Source of the DNA: Trema orientale
Taxonomy: Eukaryota; Streptophyta; Magnoliopsida; Rosales; Cannabaceae
Reading direction: 5' to 3'
Length of the DNA: 64,000 bases
Assembly (NCBI GenBank): GCA_002914845.1
Contig: JXTC01000183.1
Coordinates: 491,239 to 555,238, forward strand
Shown here: positions 49,101 to 64,000 of the stretch, in pieces
How the letters are laid out: every line of letters begins with the position of its first letter
Numbering within the stretch: position 1 is the stretch's first letter
The notes under the pieces: generated by a model
Databases searched by the model: none
Told to the model about the DNA's origin: nothing
Seen by the model: the letters and a program-made list of their open reading frames with translations, nothing else
Program-made: the position numbers and the translations under genes

Positions 49101-50406
49101 GGAAATTGGACCCAATACCCTTTTTTGGGCTGGGTATTTTTAAGTTGTTTGTTTTTTAAAAGTGAATAATATGTTACCTGTTTTTTCAACTACACTTCCA
49201 ATTTTACCATTGGGCCTTTAGACTCAACTGTTCCTTTCCTTTCCCTTCTCTCTTCGCCTCTTCTAGAAGACTCTTCCTTTTCCTAATCATTTTTTGTCAT
49301 GCTCTCTCTCTTCTCGCTTTATATCCATCACCATCTCCATCTCGTTCACTCTCTCTCTGTTTCTCTCTCTTTATGATTTGGTAGCCATCATCGTCTTCAT
49401 TAGGTTGCTCTCTCTCTTCATGATTCGGTAGCCATCACCGTCTTTATTGGGTCGTAGCCATCATCTCCATCATTGGATTAGCTGAAGAATGCCATTGATA
49501 TATATACTCATCTTCTTGTTATTTTTCAAGTTCTAAAGATATGGTACTTTGTTCATGAAATTTAGTTGTTTGTAATTGTGTCCTTAAGAAAATATAATTA
49601 TAAATAAGAAGTTTCAACTTCTATTAGAAAGACAAAAATATAAACAATTGGTTTCGGAAGTAATAGTAAACAACTTGTTTACATCTAAGTTTAAAAGGAA
49701 CCTAAATAGTAAACAAATAGTTTAATTTATAGATATGCTTTGGCTATAATTAACCTTTCTTTTTTTTTTCCCGATAACTGTAAACAAGAAGTTTCAACCT
49801 CTATTAAAGAGACAAAAATATAAACAACTAGTTTCGAAAGTAATAGTAAACAACATGTTCACATCTAAGCTTAAAAGAACCTAAACAGTAAACAACTTGT
49901 TTAATTTATAAATCTGCTTTGGACTTGTTCACGTCTAAGATTAAAAAGAACCTAAACTGTAAATGACTGGTTTACATTTGTATCTAAGTTTATATACATA
50001 TCAATTCTGTTATTTATTTGTACAAGAAATAAATATTCAAATAGCTTTGATTCCGAGCTACATCGACAAAAATGTCTCCGATAAGATGATTTTTTCTGAT
50101 AAATCGACCACAAAACCCACTCCAAACAGATTTATGCAACGATGATGATAATTAGAAAGAGAGAGAGGAGAGAAAGTCATGAAATTTTTGGAGAGAGAGA
50201 GAAAAAAGATTTTGGCAAATTTTAGAGAGAGAGGAGAGAAAAATCATGAAATAATCGTAAAACGAAGAAGAAGCGGCTAGCCTTGGGTCTTCAGATTTAA
50301 TTTTAAGGATAATTTAGGTAGTTTACAAATAAAAAAAAGATATAAACGGAAGGTATAAAGAAAACAGGTAATTATATTTAATTAAGAGTAACCGCCAAAT
50401 TTCTCC
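49101..50406. mobile_element. Possible second Mutator-like element with internal repeats
   Basis: GGAAATTGGACCC at the left and, on the complement, GGAGAAATTTGGCGG at the right open imperfect inverted ends that also share TTACCTGTTTT. Flanks CATCAGTCT-like and AATCATTCT match at 7 of 9 positions. The interior has a 188-bp-offset duplication (about 49601-49742 and 49789-49921) and repeated GGTAGCCATCA phrases. The boundaries are less sure than for its neighbour, which ends only 35 bp away. Confidence 0.45.
49601..49921. repeat. Direct duplication, about 188-bp offset
   Basis: AAGAAGTTTCAACTTCTATT at 49601 is echoed by AAGAAGTTTCAACCTCTATT near 49789. Both are followed by AAATATAAACAA and TAATAGTAAACAAC. 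A further partial copy follows near 49925. Confidence 0.75.
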
Positions 50407-50795
50407 AATCATTCTAGCCATGTGGAACGAAAATAACAGGCTTCCTTTTCCGTAAAGGATTATAATATTTGATTTGAATCATTATAGGATTCGTTAAACC
50501 CTTCTTATAAAACCTGCCAAGTCCAACTCTATCTCAGACGCTAGCTCCTAGCTCTATAAATTCACCACCCCTCCAATTATTTTTTTTCGCTCTACTTGTT
50601 TCCATTCAGTCTTCGCTATTCGTGCCATGCAAATCCATAGTTTTGTTTTTTGCTGAAAAAATCCGTACTCTTAATTTGTTAGAGTACGTACATAAGTTTT
50701 ATAATCTTTGTATAATATTACCTTTTGTTACTTTTACTCTTTGTGTTGGTAATCTCTTATAGATAATTAATATTTGTTAAATTCAGCAGATCACA
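50407..50795. promoter_or_regulatory. Promoter and leader region of the P2 gene
   Basis: A TATAAATTC element (about 50555-50563) lies about 240 bp before the start codon. The TTCAGCAG just before the start could be the acceptor of a 5' UTR intron. Both are inferred from position and sequence only. Confidence 0.4.
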
Positions 50796-51925
50796 ATGAA
50801 GGTTGTTGCTGCATATTTGTTGGCTTTGTTGGGAGGGAACCCAAACCCTTCGGCTGATGATATTAAGCACATTCTTGGCTCTGGTACGCACTTCTTCTTC
50901 TTCAAATCCTTTTTATATATTGCCCTTTTGATTGTTGTATATAATATTCATGTTTAATTTTTCTGACTTTTCTCATTACCCTTTTGTGAATTCGACTATA
51001 ATATTTTGTTGTTATGCCAAAATTGTCGAAGTTTTACCCTTATAGAACGCAAGCGAACACGATTGTTTTTTTTTTTTGGCTCTGATGGGTCTCTTTTTTC
51101 AGGCTCCTCCTAGTTATTTAGGAATGAAAATTGATATTATTTTTCGAAAAAACCTTACCCTTCAAAATATTCATCAACTAATGCAACAAGGACGTTTTTT
51201 TGTTTCCTGTTCCTGTTAAAGTTTAGGAAATATTTATGTTTTCGAATCTTTGTTTCAACCTACAATTAGGATGAATATGTTCAAAATTTTAATGAATTCA
51301 TAAAAGCCTTTGTTTAGATTATTGTTATTATTATATGATAGTGATAATTCTAATATTAGGGGACTGTTTCTTGGGGTTAATTACAGTTGGAGCTGAGGCT
51401 GATGAAGATAAGATTAAGCTTCTTCTTTCGTCTGTTGAGGGTAAAGATATATCTGAGCTTATAGCGGCTGGCAGAGAAAAGTTGGCCTACTGTGTGCCTT
51501 CGGGTGGCGGTGCGGCGGTGGCGGCGGCCGCCACTGCTGATGGTGCCGCTGCTGCTCCGGCTGAAGCTGCTGAGACAAAGAAAGAGGAGAAAGAGGAGTT
51601 GATAGAAGAATCTGATGAGGTAAGCAATATTTCTTTGCGTACACTATTGTTGTAATCTTTTGTTTGGCTGAATGAGATAATTCATAATTGTCAATATATT
51701 ATGCAGTTCTTGGCATTAATGATGACGTAGAAAGATTATGTGCATGCATGTTTGAACTCTCATACTCTTTTTCCTAAGTTTATAGGATCATGTGACATTA
51801 ATAATCCTGTAGTTGCACATTGTGCGATCACGATGTTTCAATTTTTCAAGATTTTAATTTTACCTGATATATTTTTCCTTTTTGCTCTGTTTTTGCAGGA
51901 GGGGATTCTTAGTCTCTTCGACTAA
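50796..51925 (+). CDS. 60S acidic ribosomal protein P2
   Basis: Three exons join in phase: 50796-50883, 51387-51619, 51899-51925, giving 115 residues, the usual length. The N-terminus [15 protein letters not shown] and [16 protein letters not shown] match the P2 dimerisation domain; [16 protein letters not shown] follows. Then comes an Ala/Gly-rich hinge and an acidic Glu/Lys tail. P2 pairs with P1 on P0 to build the ribosomal stalk that recruits elongation factors. The end reads [12 protein letters not shown], whereas plant P2 usually ends SDDDMGF(S/G)LFD: the last exon keeps the LFD but changes the conserved middle. Intact, probably expressed; it may be a diverged paralogue. It converges on MDAR. 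Confidence 0.93.
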
Positions 51926-52881
51926 GAGGTTGCAGTCCTTTGGTGTTCAGTTCAAGTCACGTTTACAAGTTTAGATCTTCTTTAATTGAATTTTTTTCTT
52001 AATTTTAGTGGTACTCTTTCTATATTGTCCAGCCCTTGTACGTTGAGATTTATTTCATTCGTTCATGAATTTAAGTAAATATTTTTCAGAGTTATTAAAT
52101 TTTCTTGTTTTACTCTGCGCCGGTCAGTTAATATTTGGATTTTGATTCTTTCATATTAAAAAAAAAAAATTCAATTCGATATTTGTTAGAGAACATAGCC
52201 ATTCGTTAATATAGTCCATTATCCATATATGAATTAAACAAAACAAAAAGAATACTTATTACGACTGTACTTTTCTAATTTTTAAGGCAAATAATGTGCT
52301 GATAATCGTTGCCCATGGAAAGACGAGTTCAACAAACATAACCATTTAATTTTGGATCCTCAAGCTAATAATTAATTGGTAGCTCTATTTCAAAATTACG
52401 GGACAAATTCTAATATTAATAAAAAACACCACTAACTCTACTATTAATGCAACTTAACTAAGTATATCTTCATGGACCAAGAAGGAAAAATTTAAATTAA
52501 ATTCAAGATCAAAATGAGATTTCATCAACAGCTCAATGACAAATAAAAGTCCAATACATCCTGTAGACGTGTCTAAGTATAGTTATATCATATATGTACG
52601 ATTTGATGGACTACGAGTTGTAACTTCTGCCCCCTGGAGCAAATTCAAAAACTATTGGAATTGTTCGTATGCTATGTGGAGAAAATTGAGACCAAAAGAG
52701 AAAATCACACTGTTACTAAAATAAAAACTGTACCAAATTTAAACAAAACATAAGCATCATTTTCAGGGTAGAAAAATGATAATAAACTCTGTAAACAAAA
52801 TGCCATAAGTAATAACAAACTAACCACCAGAAGATAAAGCAATCCATTTATACTGTTCCTCCCAAAGAAAAGAAAACTTAT
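51926..52881. other. Shared 3' region of the P2 and MDAR genes
   Basis: 956 bp between the two stop codons. It contains 3' UTRs and AT-rich DNA; no other gene is supported. Confidence 0.6.
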
Positions 52882-56438
<3,557 letters not shown>

Positions 56439-56660
56439 TGAAGACTGATCGATCAGAAAACGATAGCTTTGCTCTCGGTGCTCTGTGACTTTTCTTTTTT
56501 TCTTTTTCTTTTTTTTTTTTTCTTTTTCGTTTTGGAGATGAGAAAATGAGATGAGGCGAGCTTTGTGATTGGTCAGCTATTTATAGGGCAGATGGGCTCT
56601 CTTCATTGGTCTGACTGGAGAGATCTTTTGCTAACCCCCGTTCAAGTATAAACGGAAGTA

Positions 56661-56670
56661 GCCACGTGGC
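56661..56670. promoter_or_regulatory. Palindromic G-box upstream of MDAR
   Basis: GCCACGTGGC, a perfect 10-bp palindrome with the CACGTG core, about 225 bp before the MDAR start codon. A target type for bZIP and bHLH factors. A TATA-like TATTTATAGG (about 56578-56587) lies between it and the start. Confidence 0.55.
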
Positions 56671-57440
56671 TTCTTCTACGCCGTTCATCTTTCTGACTGG
56701 ACAATCCCCACGTCAACCGATCCCTAGTATATTTGTCTTTTCATTTTTTAAGAGCAGAACTTGTCTAAATTTGTACATATACTTAATTACGTTATATAGT
56801 CTAGACTCCAGAGCTTACCATATGGACCGTCCCGTGTGAACACAATTTGATTCTCTGGACCTATATTTAAATTTGGAATTAAATTACAGAATTGCTCCCC
56901 AAAATGGTAACGTAAATAAATTTTTATGTGTGAATGGTGGGAATTCCCTTATTTGTGTTATCCTTTAGCAATAGTGGTTATGAAAAATGAACATGTGCAC
57001 AAAAGAAGGGCAAGTTCATGGAGATTTCTTTTTTTTTTTTTTTTGAATGGGTAAGAAAACTATATTTATATTTAAATTACTTATACTAATTTTAATTGAC
57101 CATATACTGTTAAGTGGAGCTTAACTGAAAATTACAGCTATCAATAGTCTTTTAGTGGAAAACTCCAAATAAAAGAGGTAAATATTGAAAAAAAATGCAG
57201 GTGATTCAAGTTTGAACGGTGTGGATTGTTAAGGTGGGAATGAATTGACGTCATCGATGATGGTAAGGATCATCATTAGTCTCCCTTGTATTAAAAGACT
57301 TTGACTCGTGGAAGAGGGAACTTTGTGCACTAATAAATTGAAAATATTATACGCACAACCACTTTTTTTTTTCTTTTTTGTGATGGCATAGGAAACGGAC
57401 TACTTTTTGCTATTTATTTTAAAATTATATAATTTTTTAA
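56671..57440. other. Upstream intergenic region of MDAR
   Basis: Contains a TGACGTCA palindrome (57247-57254), a bZIP-type core, about 800 bp before MDAR. No gene is seen. Confidence 0.5.
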
Positions 57441-57590
57441 AGGACGCGTCTACAGTAGGGACGTCCCTACGTAAGATTCTGTTATACACTGTTTGATGGG
57501 AATCTGTTCTGTGTATAAACAGATTCCCACAGATTCCTATCAAACAGTGTATAAGGGCCTTACGTAGGGGCGCCTTTACTGTAGACCTCT
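57441..57590. mobile_element. Hairpin MITE, 150 bp
   Basis: Nearly the whole element is an inverted repeat: TCTACAGTA, CCTACGTAAG, ATACACTGTTTGAT and GGAATCTGT in the left arm are mirrored in the right arm, leaving a small loop around 57515-57525. The transcript would fold into one long hairpin. Target duplication not settled. Confidence 0.85.
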
Positions 57591-59529
57591 CTTTTTCTAA
57601 AATATTGTTTTATAAAGACTAGTTGTTGAATTTTTTTTTTTTTTTTGGATAATAACTAGTTGTTGATTTATATTGAGCTATTGTAAACCTGGGACATATT
57701 TTAGTTAATAGTAAAATATACTTGGTTCGTTTTGTTTATCTTGTTTGTTTTTGCTCGGCAAACTAGGTTGGAATATTATTCCTTTTTCTAAGAAAACTAG
57801 ACTTAAAGACTATTGAAGTATGAAACATAAAAATAATCTGAACTAATTGTTTGACTTAGTGGGCCCCATGCGTGTGACCACGTCATAACTTGGCCGATCC
57901 CAATTTTCTGAGCCGTGCGAGTCCATTTGAGTGAGTCGGGTCCGTTTTCTGTTACTATTATACTATCTTAAAATTTAAAACAACAAATGAAATTTCAAGC
58001 CATTCTTCCCCAATTTCCACTTCAAGATCATGTTTTTCAATCTTTCATCTTTTTATTTATTGCCGTTCAAGATCTACATATTTTCATCAGCAAAATTTTG
58101 TGTGTATTGTTCCATTTAATCTTCATATTGCTCCACTGACGAACATGATTCATGAGAAAATTGTCTAATAGGATATTAAGGCAAAAAGTTTGAAAAATTA
58201 AAAAAACATTGTCCACTATAGCTTCCAATTTAATAAGAAGAAAGTCAAATGGATGTATAATTGTCAATGTCCACTATAGTTTTAAAACATCAAGGTAAAC
58301 ATGTAATCTAAAAAATAAGTTTTAAAAAGAGTGGTTTTTTTCTTTTCTTTTTTTCTTATTTTCTTCTAGTAAAGAAATGAATTCGTTATCACAAATTAGC
58401 GATATTTTTACTATGAGATATTCAATTATAAGATTAGATTCTTCCACCCATATTAGCTTAGTATTCGCTCCTAAAACAAACTTAATTAAACCATGTATCA
58501 CTTTATTAATTCTGCGGAACACAAAGTCAATTGGAATACTACGTAAAAATAAGAGTAAGCTAATAATAGATAGTTGAACAAAATTTGAATGACAAACAAA
58601 TCCAATTGAGAACTTGCACTACTATCAGTGCATACCACTAACATAAAAAAAAAATGTGAGATTTATGCTAACTCCCTAAGGACCCTAACATGTAAAAGAG
58701 ACATATTCGCAGCTTTCGTCTCTACTAATCTACCATATTGGCACAGAAATTCCATCTCACTTCTTGTGTACGCCATAATTTTAATTTTAATTTTTATCAA
58801 TATAACAATTATTCCTATTATTTTTATTTATTTTGTCAGCTGTGTTTTTCCAAATAGCTGTGGGAATGGCCCCAAAGATCAGAAGATTACAAGGAAGTTG
58901 GTTAAGTTTTGAGGAAATTTGATTTCATACAGAAAAGTTTTTTTCAAAAAAAAACTAAAAAATCCTGGATTTTTATGGGCGCGATTAGTGTAGGAATTGA
59001 ATTATAAAAAGTTGATAGGATAAACTTTGAAAAATTCCAAACCTATTTAGAAAAATCGTACTTCTAAAAATATTTATAAAAATATCACTTTTTTCCTAAT
59101 TGAGGTAATTGGTCAAGTTACTTGAGATGATCGGACTAGTTACCTCAAATAAATCTTTACTACTCTAAGTAACTTGATTAGTTACCTCGAATACCTTTAG
59201 GCATCACTAATTTTGAAAAAAAATGATATTTTTTAAATATGATTAAAAAGTGATATTTTTCTAAATAAATCCGAGATTTCTAAAATAATTTCAGCCCATC
59301 CAAGATTTTTCTAATTTTTAGACTATGGGCCTAGATTTCTGTAAGAAGCACTTAAGTTTTCAGTTTGGTTTTGGTAGCGCTTGGTTTAAAGCCCAATCCA
59401 ATTTCATCAGTACGGATCAAAGCCCATTTCGGTTAGATTTGGGTGGGCCTAAAGGATCTTATTTGGGTTTGGAACACTTCTACCTACAAAAACAAAAAAG
59501 AATTAATGGTGGGTCAGATATTTTTTTTC
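57591..59529. other. AT-rich intergenic region with a weak foldback
   Basis: About 59035-59285 shows inverted AAAAATATCACTTTTT phrases around repeated GTTACCTCRAATA motifs, perhaps another MITE. The short frames at 58320-58912 are AT-rich and carry no domain I know. Confidence 0.45.
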
Positions 59530-59800
59530 CAAATCTAGTACCCTTTTTTAGAAAATACCACTTTTAATTCAAATTAGAAAAATACTATTTTTAAAATAGT
59601 TACTAGTTACTGGTTTCTGAAAACTGGTTACAGGTTACAAGTTACTAGTTATATACCAGTTGTAAATACATTTAGTTATTAGTTACCAGTGCTCGAAAAC
59701 TAGTTACCGGTCATTAGTTATTATTTAAGAAAATGATATTTTTCTAAAAAAAATTTTAAAATGGTATTTTTCCAAAAAATATGGTACCAGATCTAGAAAA
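59530..59800. mobile_element. Foldback element with GTTAC-rich core
   Basis: The left arm CTAGTACCCTTTTTTAGAAAATACCA and the complement of the right arm CTGGTACCATATTTTTTGGAAAAATACCA pair imperfectly over about 65 bases. The core (about 59600-59725) repeats GTTACTAGTTAC-like words eight or more times. Confidence 0.6.
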
Positions 59801-61917
59801 AACTGAGTCCATTTTATTTTTCCAGATCTTTTCTAAAAACGCCATACATGCCTTATTTTCACATCTTATTTCAAGTTTTAGGTCTTTGAGGAAAATGGCC
59901 GAAATTTTGGGCTCTTCTTTAGTAAATTGTCTATACATAAACATCATAGCAAAATGGTATTGGGCTTTTTAGCCAAATGGCCAAATTTTAGACCATAGTT
60001 TGCAAAATGGTTGTTTTTTTAAACAGTGTTGAAAAATGACCAAATTTTGAAAATTATATAAAAAAATGACCATTTTTCATATTTAGTATATTTTGATATA
60101 TTGATTTATTTTTTCAAAAGTTGATTTATTTTATAAAAAGTAGATCAATTAAAAAATGACTATTTATCAAAATAAAATTATAAAACTGTCATTTTGTTAA
60201 ATAGGTGTAAAAAGGGGCCAATTTTTAAATTGATCTAAAAAAGTCATTTCTTAATGGTATTTCAGTTTTTAGCAAATGCGAAAACAGATACATTACTACA
60301 TAAAAAGAGGCTTATAGTAAAATGACCAAATTTTGGGCTCATTTTCAGTAAACATGTGTTTTTAAAATAATGCATCAAAATACCCAGCTTTAGTTTTTGT
60401 TTTTTTTTTTTTAAGTTGGGTTTAACTAATGATCTCCACTTATTGACAAAAAAATGAAAATAAGTTACGATTCTAAGAGTTAAACTTCCGACTTAATACG
60501 CAATCCCTACCCCACCCCACTGAACAATTGGCTTTAGTTTATGTATTGATAAATAACCATTTAGCAAAACATTTGAAAAAAAAAAAGAAAGAAAAAAATC
60601 CATGTAGGCAAATGATTAAAAAAGAAACAACCATTTTTAAGTGAAAAGAAAAAAACAAAGGCAATTTCTTTCTGTGGAAGATTATTTCCTCCCATAATTA
60701 GGCCTCATGTTTTTCCAATATCGTCGAAACTTTCTACATCTTATAACTGATTTAGTTTGAAAATGTCCTCTTTGTTTTAAAATATTTTAGTTTATGTCTG
60801 GATATTTCAGTTAGTATACTAAGAATATCAATTAGGATATACATGTACATAAATTAAAATAGATTTGACTAGCTATTTGACAATTTTTGGGCCTAAAACT
60901 TAGTATATGACTAAGCTAAGAGGTTTATAGCTAAATATTCAACTCACTCAATGACAAAAATAGAAATACAACATATTCCACGACTAAATCTTAAAAAAAA
61001 TGGCATTTAGCTATAAGACATCTATTTAAACCAATTTAAAAAAATGGTCATCCACATAGTTTTCTCATTAAAAAAATAAAATATATATTTTTACTTTCTT
61101 TCTTTTCTTTGGGCTTGAAAAGTATATCTTTTTACTTTTAAAAAGAAAAAACATTATAGGGAAATACCCAGACAGATTGAGTGAAATATTGGGCTAGAGA
61201 TGAGGCCCATTTTTGAGTTTGATTAGTAGCCGGCCCAACGTGTCTTAATCAAATTCAAGACAAAGCATATGCTTCGTGTCTCGTGGAGACTTTTTACATG
61301 TGACAATTACATGCAATGCATACTAGTACCGAATGCCGTGTCTGGTATCATAAGGCGTTTATTTCGTTAGTTCAAGATATTTGGCTGACTTACCGTGATA
61401 CAGAAACCTCTGAAATCTAGACCCTTTACACTGATTGACGTATAGTCAACCGGATTCGATACCCCAGTCCTAGTGTATGATTATTCATCTCATAACGAGA
61501 TATACTAGCTAGGTCTCTATCAGCAGTCTAGATTCGGCTAAAGTAAAAGGTAAACAATTCCATTTAGAAACTTTTCCAATAATAATTAAAAATAAACCGG
61601 GACTTAAGTTAATAATCACATATTCTAAGATGGTTAGATTATATTTTAGTAATATCGTCACAAACGTAGCATGATAATAACCACATTTTTTTTAATATAA
61701 AAGTCCCAAACTTGAAACTCTAATCCCATTCTAACAAAAAATAAAAGTAAGAAGTTTAAATTCATATCACCAAAAAGAAGTCAAATATGAGCCAGAATAG
61801 AAATATAGTTAGCAATTTTACGTATAATACTAATATCTTTCATCCTAATCCAAAAACAAAAGAGTGCTAAATTAATCTCGCATGAAAAAATAAGAGTTAA
61901 TATGATATTCTTTAGAA

Positions 61918-61949
<32 letters not shown>
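59801..61949. other. AT-rich intergenic region with dispersed-repeat pieces
   Basis: Phrases such as GACCAAATTTTGGGCTC and TTTTCAGTAAA (60320-60350) recur near 17420 and 59905, pointing to a dispersed noncoding repeat. No gene is supported. Confidence 0.45.
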
Positions 61950-61950
61950 G

Positions 61951-62140
61951 GGCACCAATTTAGTAGGTTTTTTTTTTTTTTATAGGTATCGTTTTGACTA
62001 ATAAAATAAAATAGTATTGATAATGCACGTCTTTTCATGCATCTCATTATAGACGTTGGATTATCATTAGATAATGATCCAACGGCTAAAAAAAAATATC
62101 TACACATAAGTAAAAAAAATACCTATTGAATTGGTAACTT
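61951..62140. mobile_element. MITE inserted in a TA microsatellite, copy 3
   Basis: Starts GGCACCAATTTAGTAGG directly after a long TA run and ends CCTATTGAATTGGTAACTT before TTATATAT. The interior phrases GATCCAACGGCTAAAAAAAA and GCACGTCTTTTCATGCA match copy 1 on the complement. Confidence 0.75.
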
Positions 62141-62835
62141 TTATATATTTTAATAAAAAGTTCAAATACATATCACCAAAATGTCAAAGATGACCACAAT
62201 ACAATACAATAAGCCTTATCAACTTGAAATATGTGAGGCCATATCTAATTATAGCATATCAATATCAAAACTTAATTAATATGTATTTTTCAAAAGAAAA
62301 GTGAAACTTAATAAAAGCTTTTGACCATCTAGTGAAACAAAACTCTTTAATAATGTAGGCAGCATATTAATTACATGGTCGCCTTCTTTTGGCATTTGTT
62401 GGTCGGCTTTGGGGATATGTATGCCATATGGCAGCCAAGGACCTCTCCAAATAAGCTCCTTTATTAACCTATGTTTTCAAATCATAGTATTCAAACCCCT
62501 TACTTGCTTTTTGAAAAAGCTGTTTTGCAACAAATTTCATCATCTAAAGTAGCCCAACGTAGATCCCAAAATAAAATAAAAAAATACACAAAGAAACCCA
62601 ATTAAAAAATGAGAAAGTAAAAGTGAAATTTAATTTGAGAAAAAAACACATAGTACTACCTTTTGAGAAATAATACCAAGAATATTATGTCTAAATTTTT
62701 ACTTATTTTTGTACTATCTTTTTTTATAAAAATAACAAATTCTTGTTGAGAAAGACCAAATAACGTCTTAGAATTTCTATTTTTTCTTGTTTCTTTTTGC
62801 AACTAGTTTACTTTTATTGTTAATAGTGATTTGAA
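62141..62835. other. AT-rich intergenic region
   Basis: Nothing recognised. Confidence 0.55.
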
Positions 62836-63220
62836 AAAGAAGCCACAATGGTTTCTAAGAAATTTTCGTGGTTTCTTGTGATTTACTTAGCTACAGGGCA
62901 TTCTGCTAAAAGGAAACCACGATGGTTTCCAAGAAATCTTTGTGGTTTCCTGTGATTTATTTAGCTACGCAAAAAAGAAACCACAATGGTTTCCTGGAAA
63001 TTAATGTTCGTGGTTTCATGTGATTTACTTATATACAGGACATTCGACTAAAGGAAACCAAATTAGTTTCCAGGAAACCTTTGTACTTTCTTGTGATTTA
63101 CTTACGTACAGGACTTTCGGCTAAAGGAAACTAAACTAGTGATTCACTTACTTACAGAATATTCTGCCAATAGGAAACCAAATTAAACCAAATTGGTTTC
63201 TAGTAAACCTTTGTGGTATC
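62836..63220. repeat. Minisatellite, about 73-bp unit, about five copies
   Basis: Units begin near 62840, 62912, 62976, 63053, 63126 and 63173 (partial). Each has a GAAACCANNNTGGTTTC-like palindrome, then CTTTGTGGTTTCCTGTG-like and ATTTACTTANNTACAGGNCA-like phrases. Copies vary by small indels and base changes. Confidence 0.8.
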
Positions 63221-64000
63221 CTGTAAAAAAAAAAAAAGATGACTTATTTATTAAAATGCCATCGTATTTTCTAGCTTCCGAAGTATTTAGAAAAATGACA
63301 TAAAAAGATCGTACAGATTTTTATTATTTTTGAAAAATCGTAAATTTAGTAATATTTTTTAAAAAATAAGTATAAATATCCAAAATCCATTTAATTTGGC
63401 TAGGATGAGAAGCAAGCTTGGGCAAAGAGTGTAGTAAGGGTCAAGGTTTGAAGAAAATGTGGTACTTTCTGCAGTCAGATATGTGGTACTACATTATTTA
63501 TTATTACTTACCTAAACTAAAATCCAAGAAGGGCCAGAACAAACACCAACCATCCCTTTCGAGGAAAAGTTGAAGTTGGCTACTTGGGATACCATGTGAA
63601 TATCAGATTTCTTCTCATTTCTTTATGATCACTATTTATATATGCGTGTAGATTACTCACATGGCCTTGTATTCTTTCTATTTAAGCGTATCCGTTTTAT
63701 TGGCTTTTAATATTTTTTTATGATAAACAGGCTTTTAATAAATTATCTTATATAATATATCTCGCCACAATTGGAAGATAGAGGAATCCAAAGTGAACCA
63801 AAATATTATTTTTATTTCAATATGCAATTAATAAGGTGAAATTAATTTTAATACAGACATAAAATATCTTGCATTGAATCTGAGTTAGTACATATAAATA
63901 TATATAAGTATATTTCAGAATGTTGGTGAGGTTTGATAGTTGGTGAATGCCAATCTTAGGTTTCTGGATGCCAACATAATGATATATATATAGTTGGTTG
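63221..64000. other. AT-rich intergenic region to the window end
   Basis: No gene or bounded element seen. Confidence 0.5.

Noticed and set aside
51706-51729. Alternative last exon for P2 after ATGCAG at about 51706
   Set aside because: The acceptor is followed by a short frame that does not end in LFD; the acceptor at 51898 gives the expected SLFD end in phase.
58320-58912. Several open frames of 60-94 codons on both strands
   Set aside because: AT-rich, no domain, no splice or promoter pattern; expected by chance in such DNA.
62836-63220. CRISPR-like array
   Set aside because: The repeat units are continuous and long without unique spacers, in a plant nuclear context; it is a minisatellite.

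Overview
The window looks like nuclear DNA of a flowering plant, most likely a eudicot. Genes carry many short exons with GT-AG introns, intergenic DNA is very AT-rich, and the gene families are plant ones: a cucumisin-type subtilase, a two-component phosphotransmitter, an IQM protein, monodehydroascorbate reductase, LTR retrotransposon fossils, a tRNA-derived SINE and many MITEs. I cannot name the species.

Six protein-coding genes can be rebuilt exon by exon with every splice phase closing. They form three convergent pairs. Subtilase (8389-12301, +) faces a bZIP transcription factor (13173-16596, -). A histidine phosphotransfer protein (27647-29473, +) faces an IQM-type calmodulin-binding protein (30113-33042, -). 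Acidic ribosomal protein P2 (50796-51925, +) faces monodehydroascorbate reductase (52882-56438, -). They do not form one pathway. They are ordinary housekeeping or signalling genes: cell-wall proteolysis, transcription, cytokinin-type phosphorelay, calmodulin signalling, translation and ascorbate recycling. The IQM and MDAR genes recall the Arabidopsis neighbours IQM3 and MDAR1.

The rest is mobile-element territory. 1-8.3 kb holds a Ty1/copia fossil, a 920-bp Mutator-like foldback element with a perfect 9-bp target duplication, a solo LTR with a perfect 5-bp duplication, and several foldback elements. 18.1-25.1 kb is a nest: a gag-only Ty3/gypsy fossil, a 274-bp tandem duplication, and a second copy of the copia family inserted in an older LTR. 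33-50 kb holds more Mutator-like foldback elements with 9-bp duplications (34707, 42192, 47208), a SINE with a 15-bp duplication, and MITEs set into TA microsatellites. The 1.86-kb element at 47208-49066 carries a GC-rich, gene-like fragment and looks like a Pack-MULE. 56.5-64 kb has no gene I can support, only MITEs and a roughly 73-bp minisatellite.

I found no CRISPR array, rRNA, functional tRNA or organelle insert. The items most worth a second look are the Pack-MULE, the three-copy MITE family in TA repeats, the paired nonautonomous copia elements, and the bZIP basic region with Ile in place of the usual Arg/Lys.
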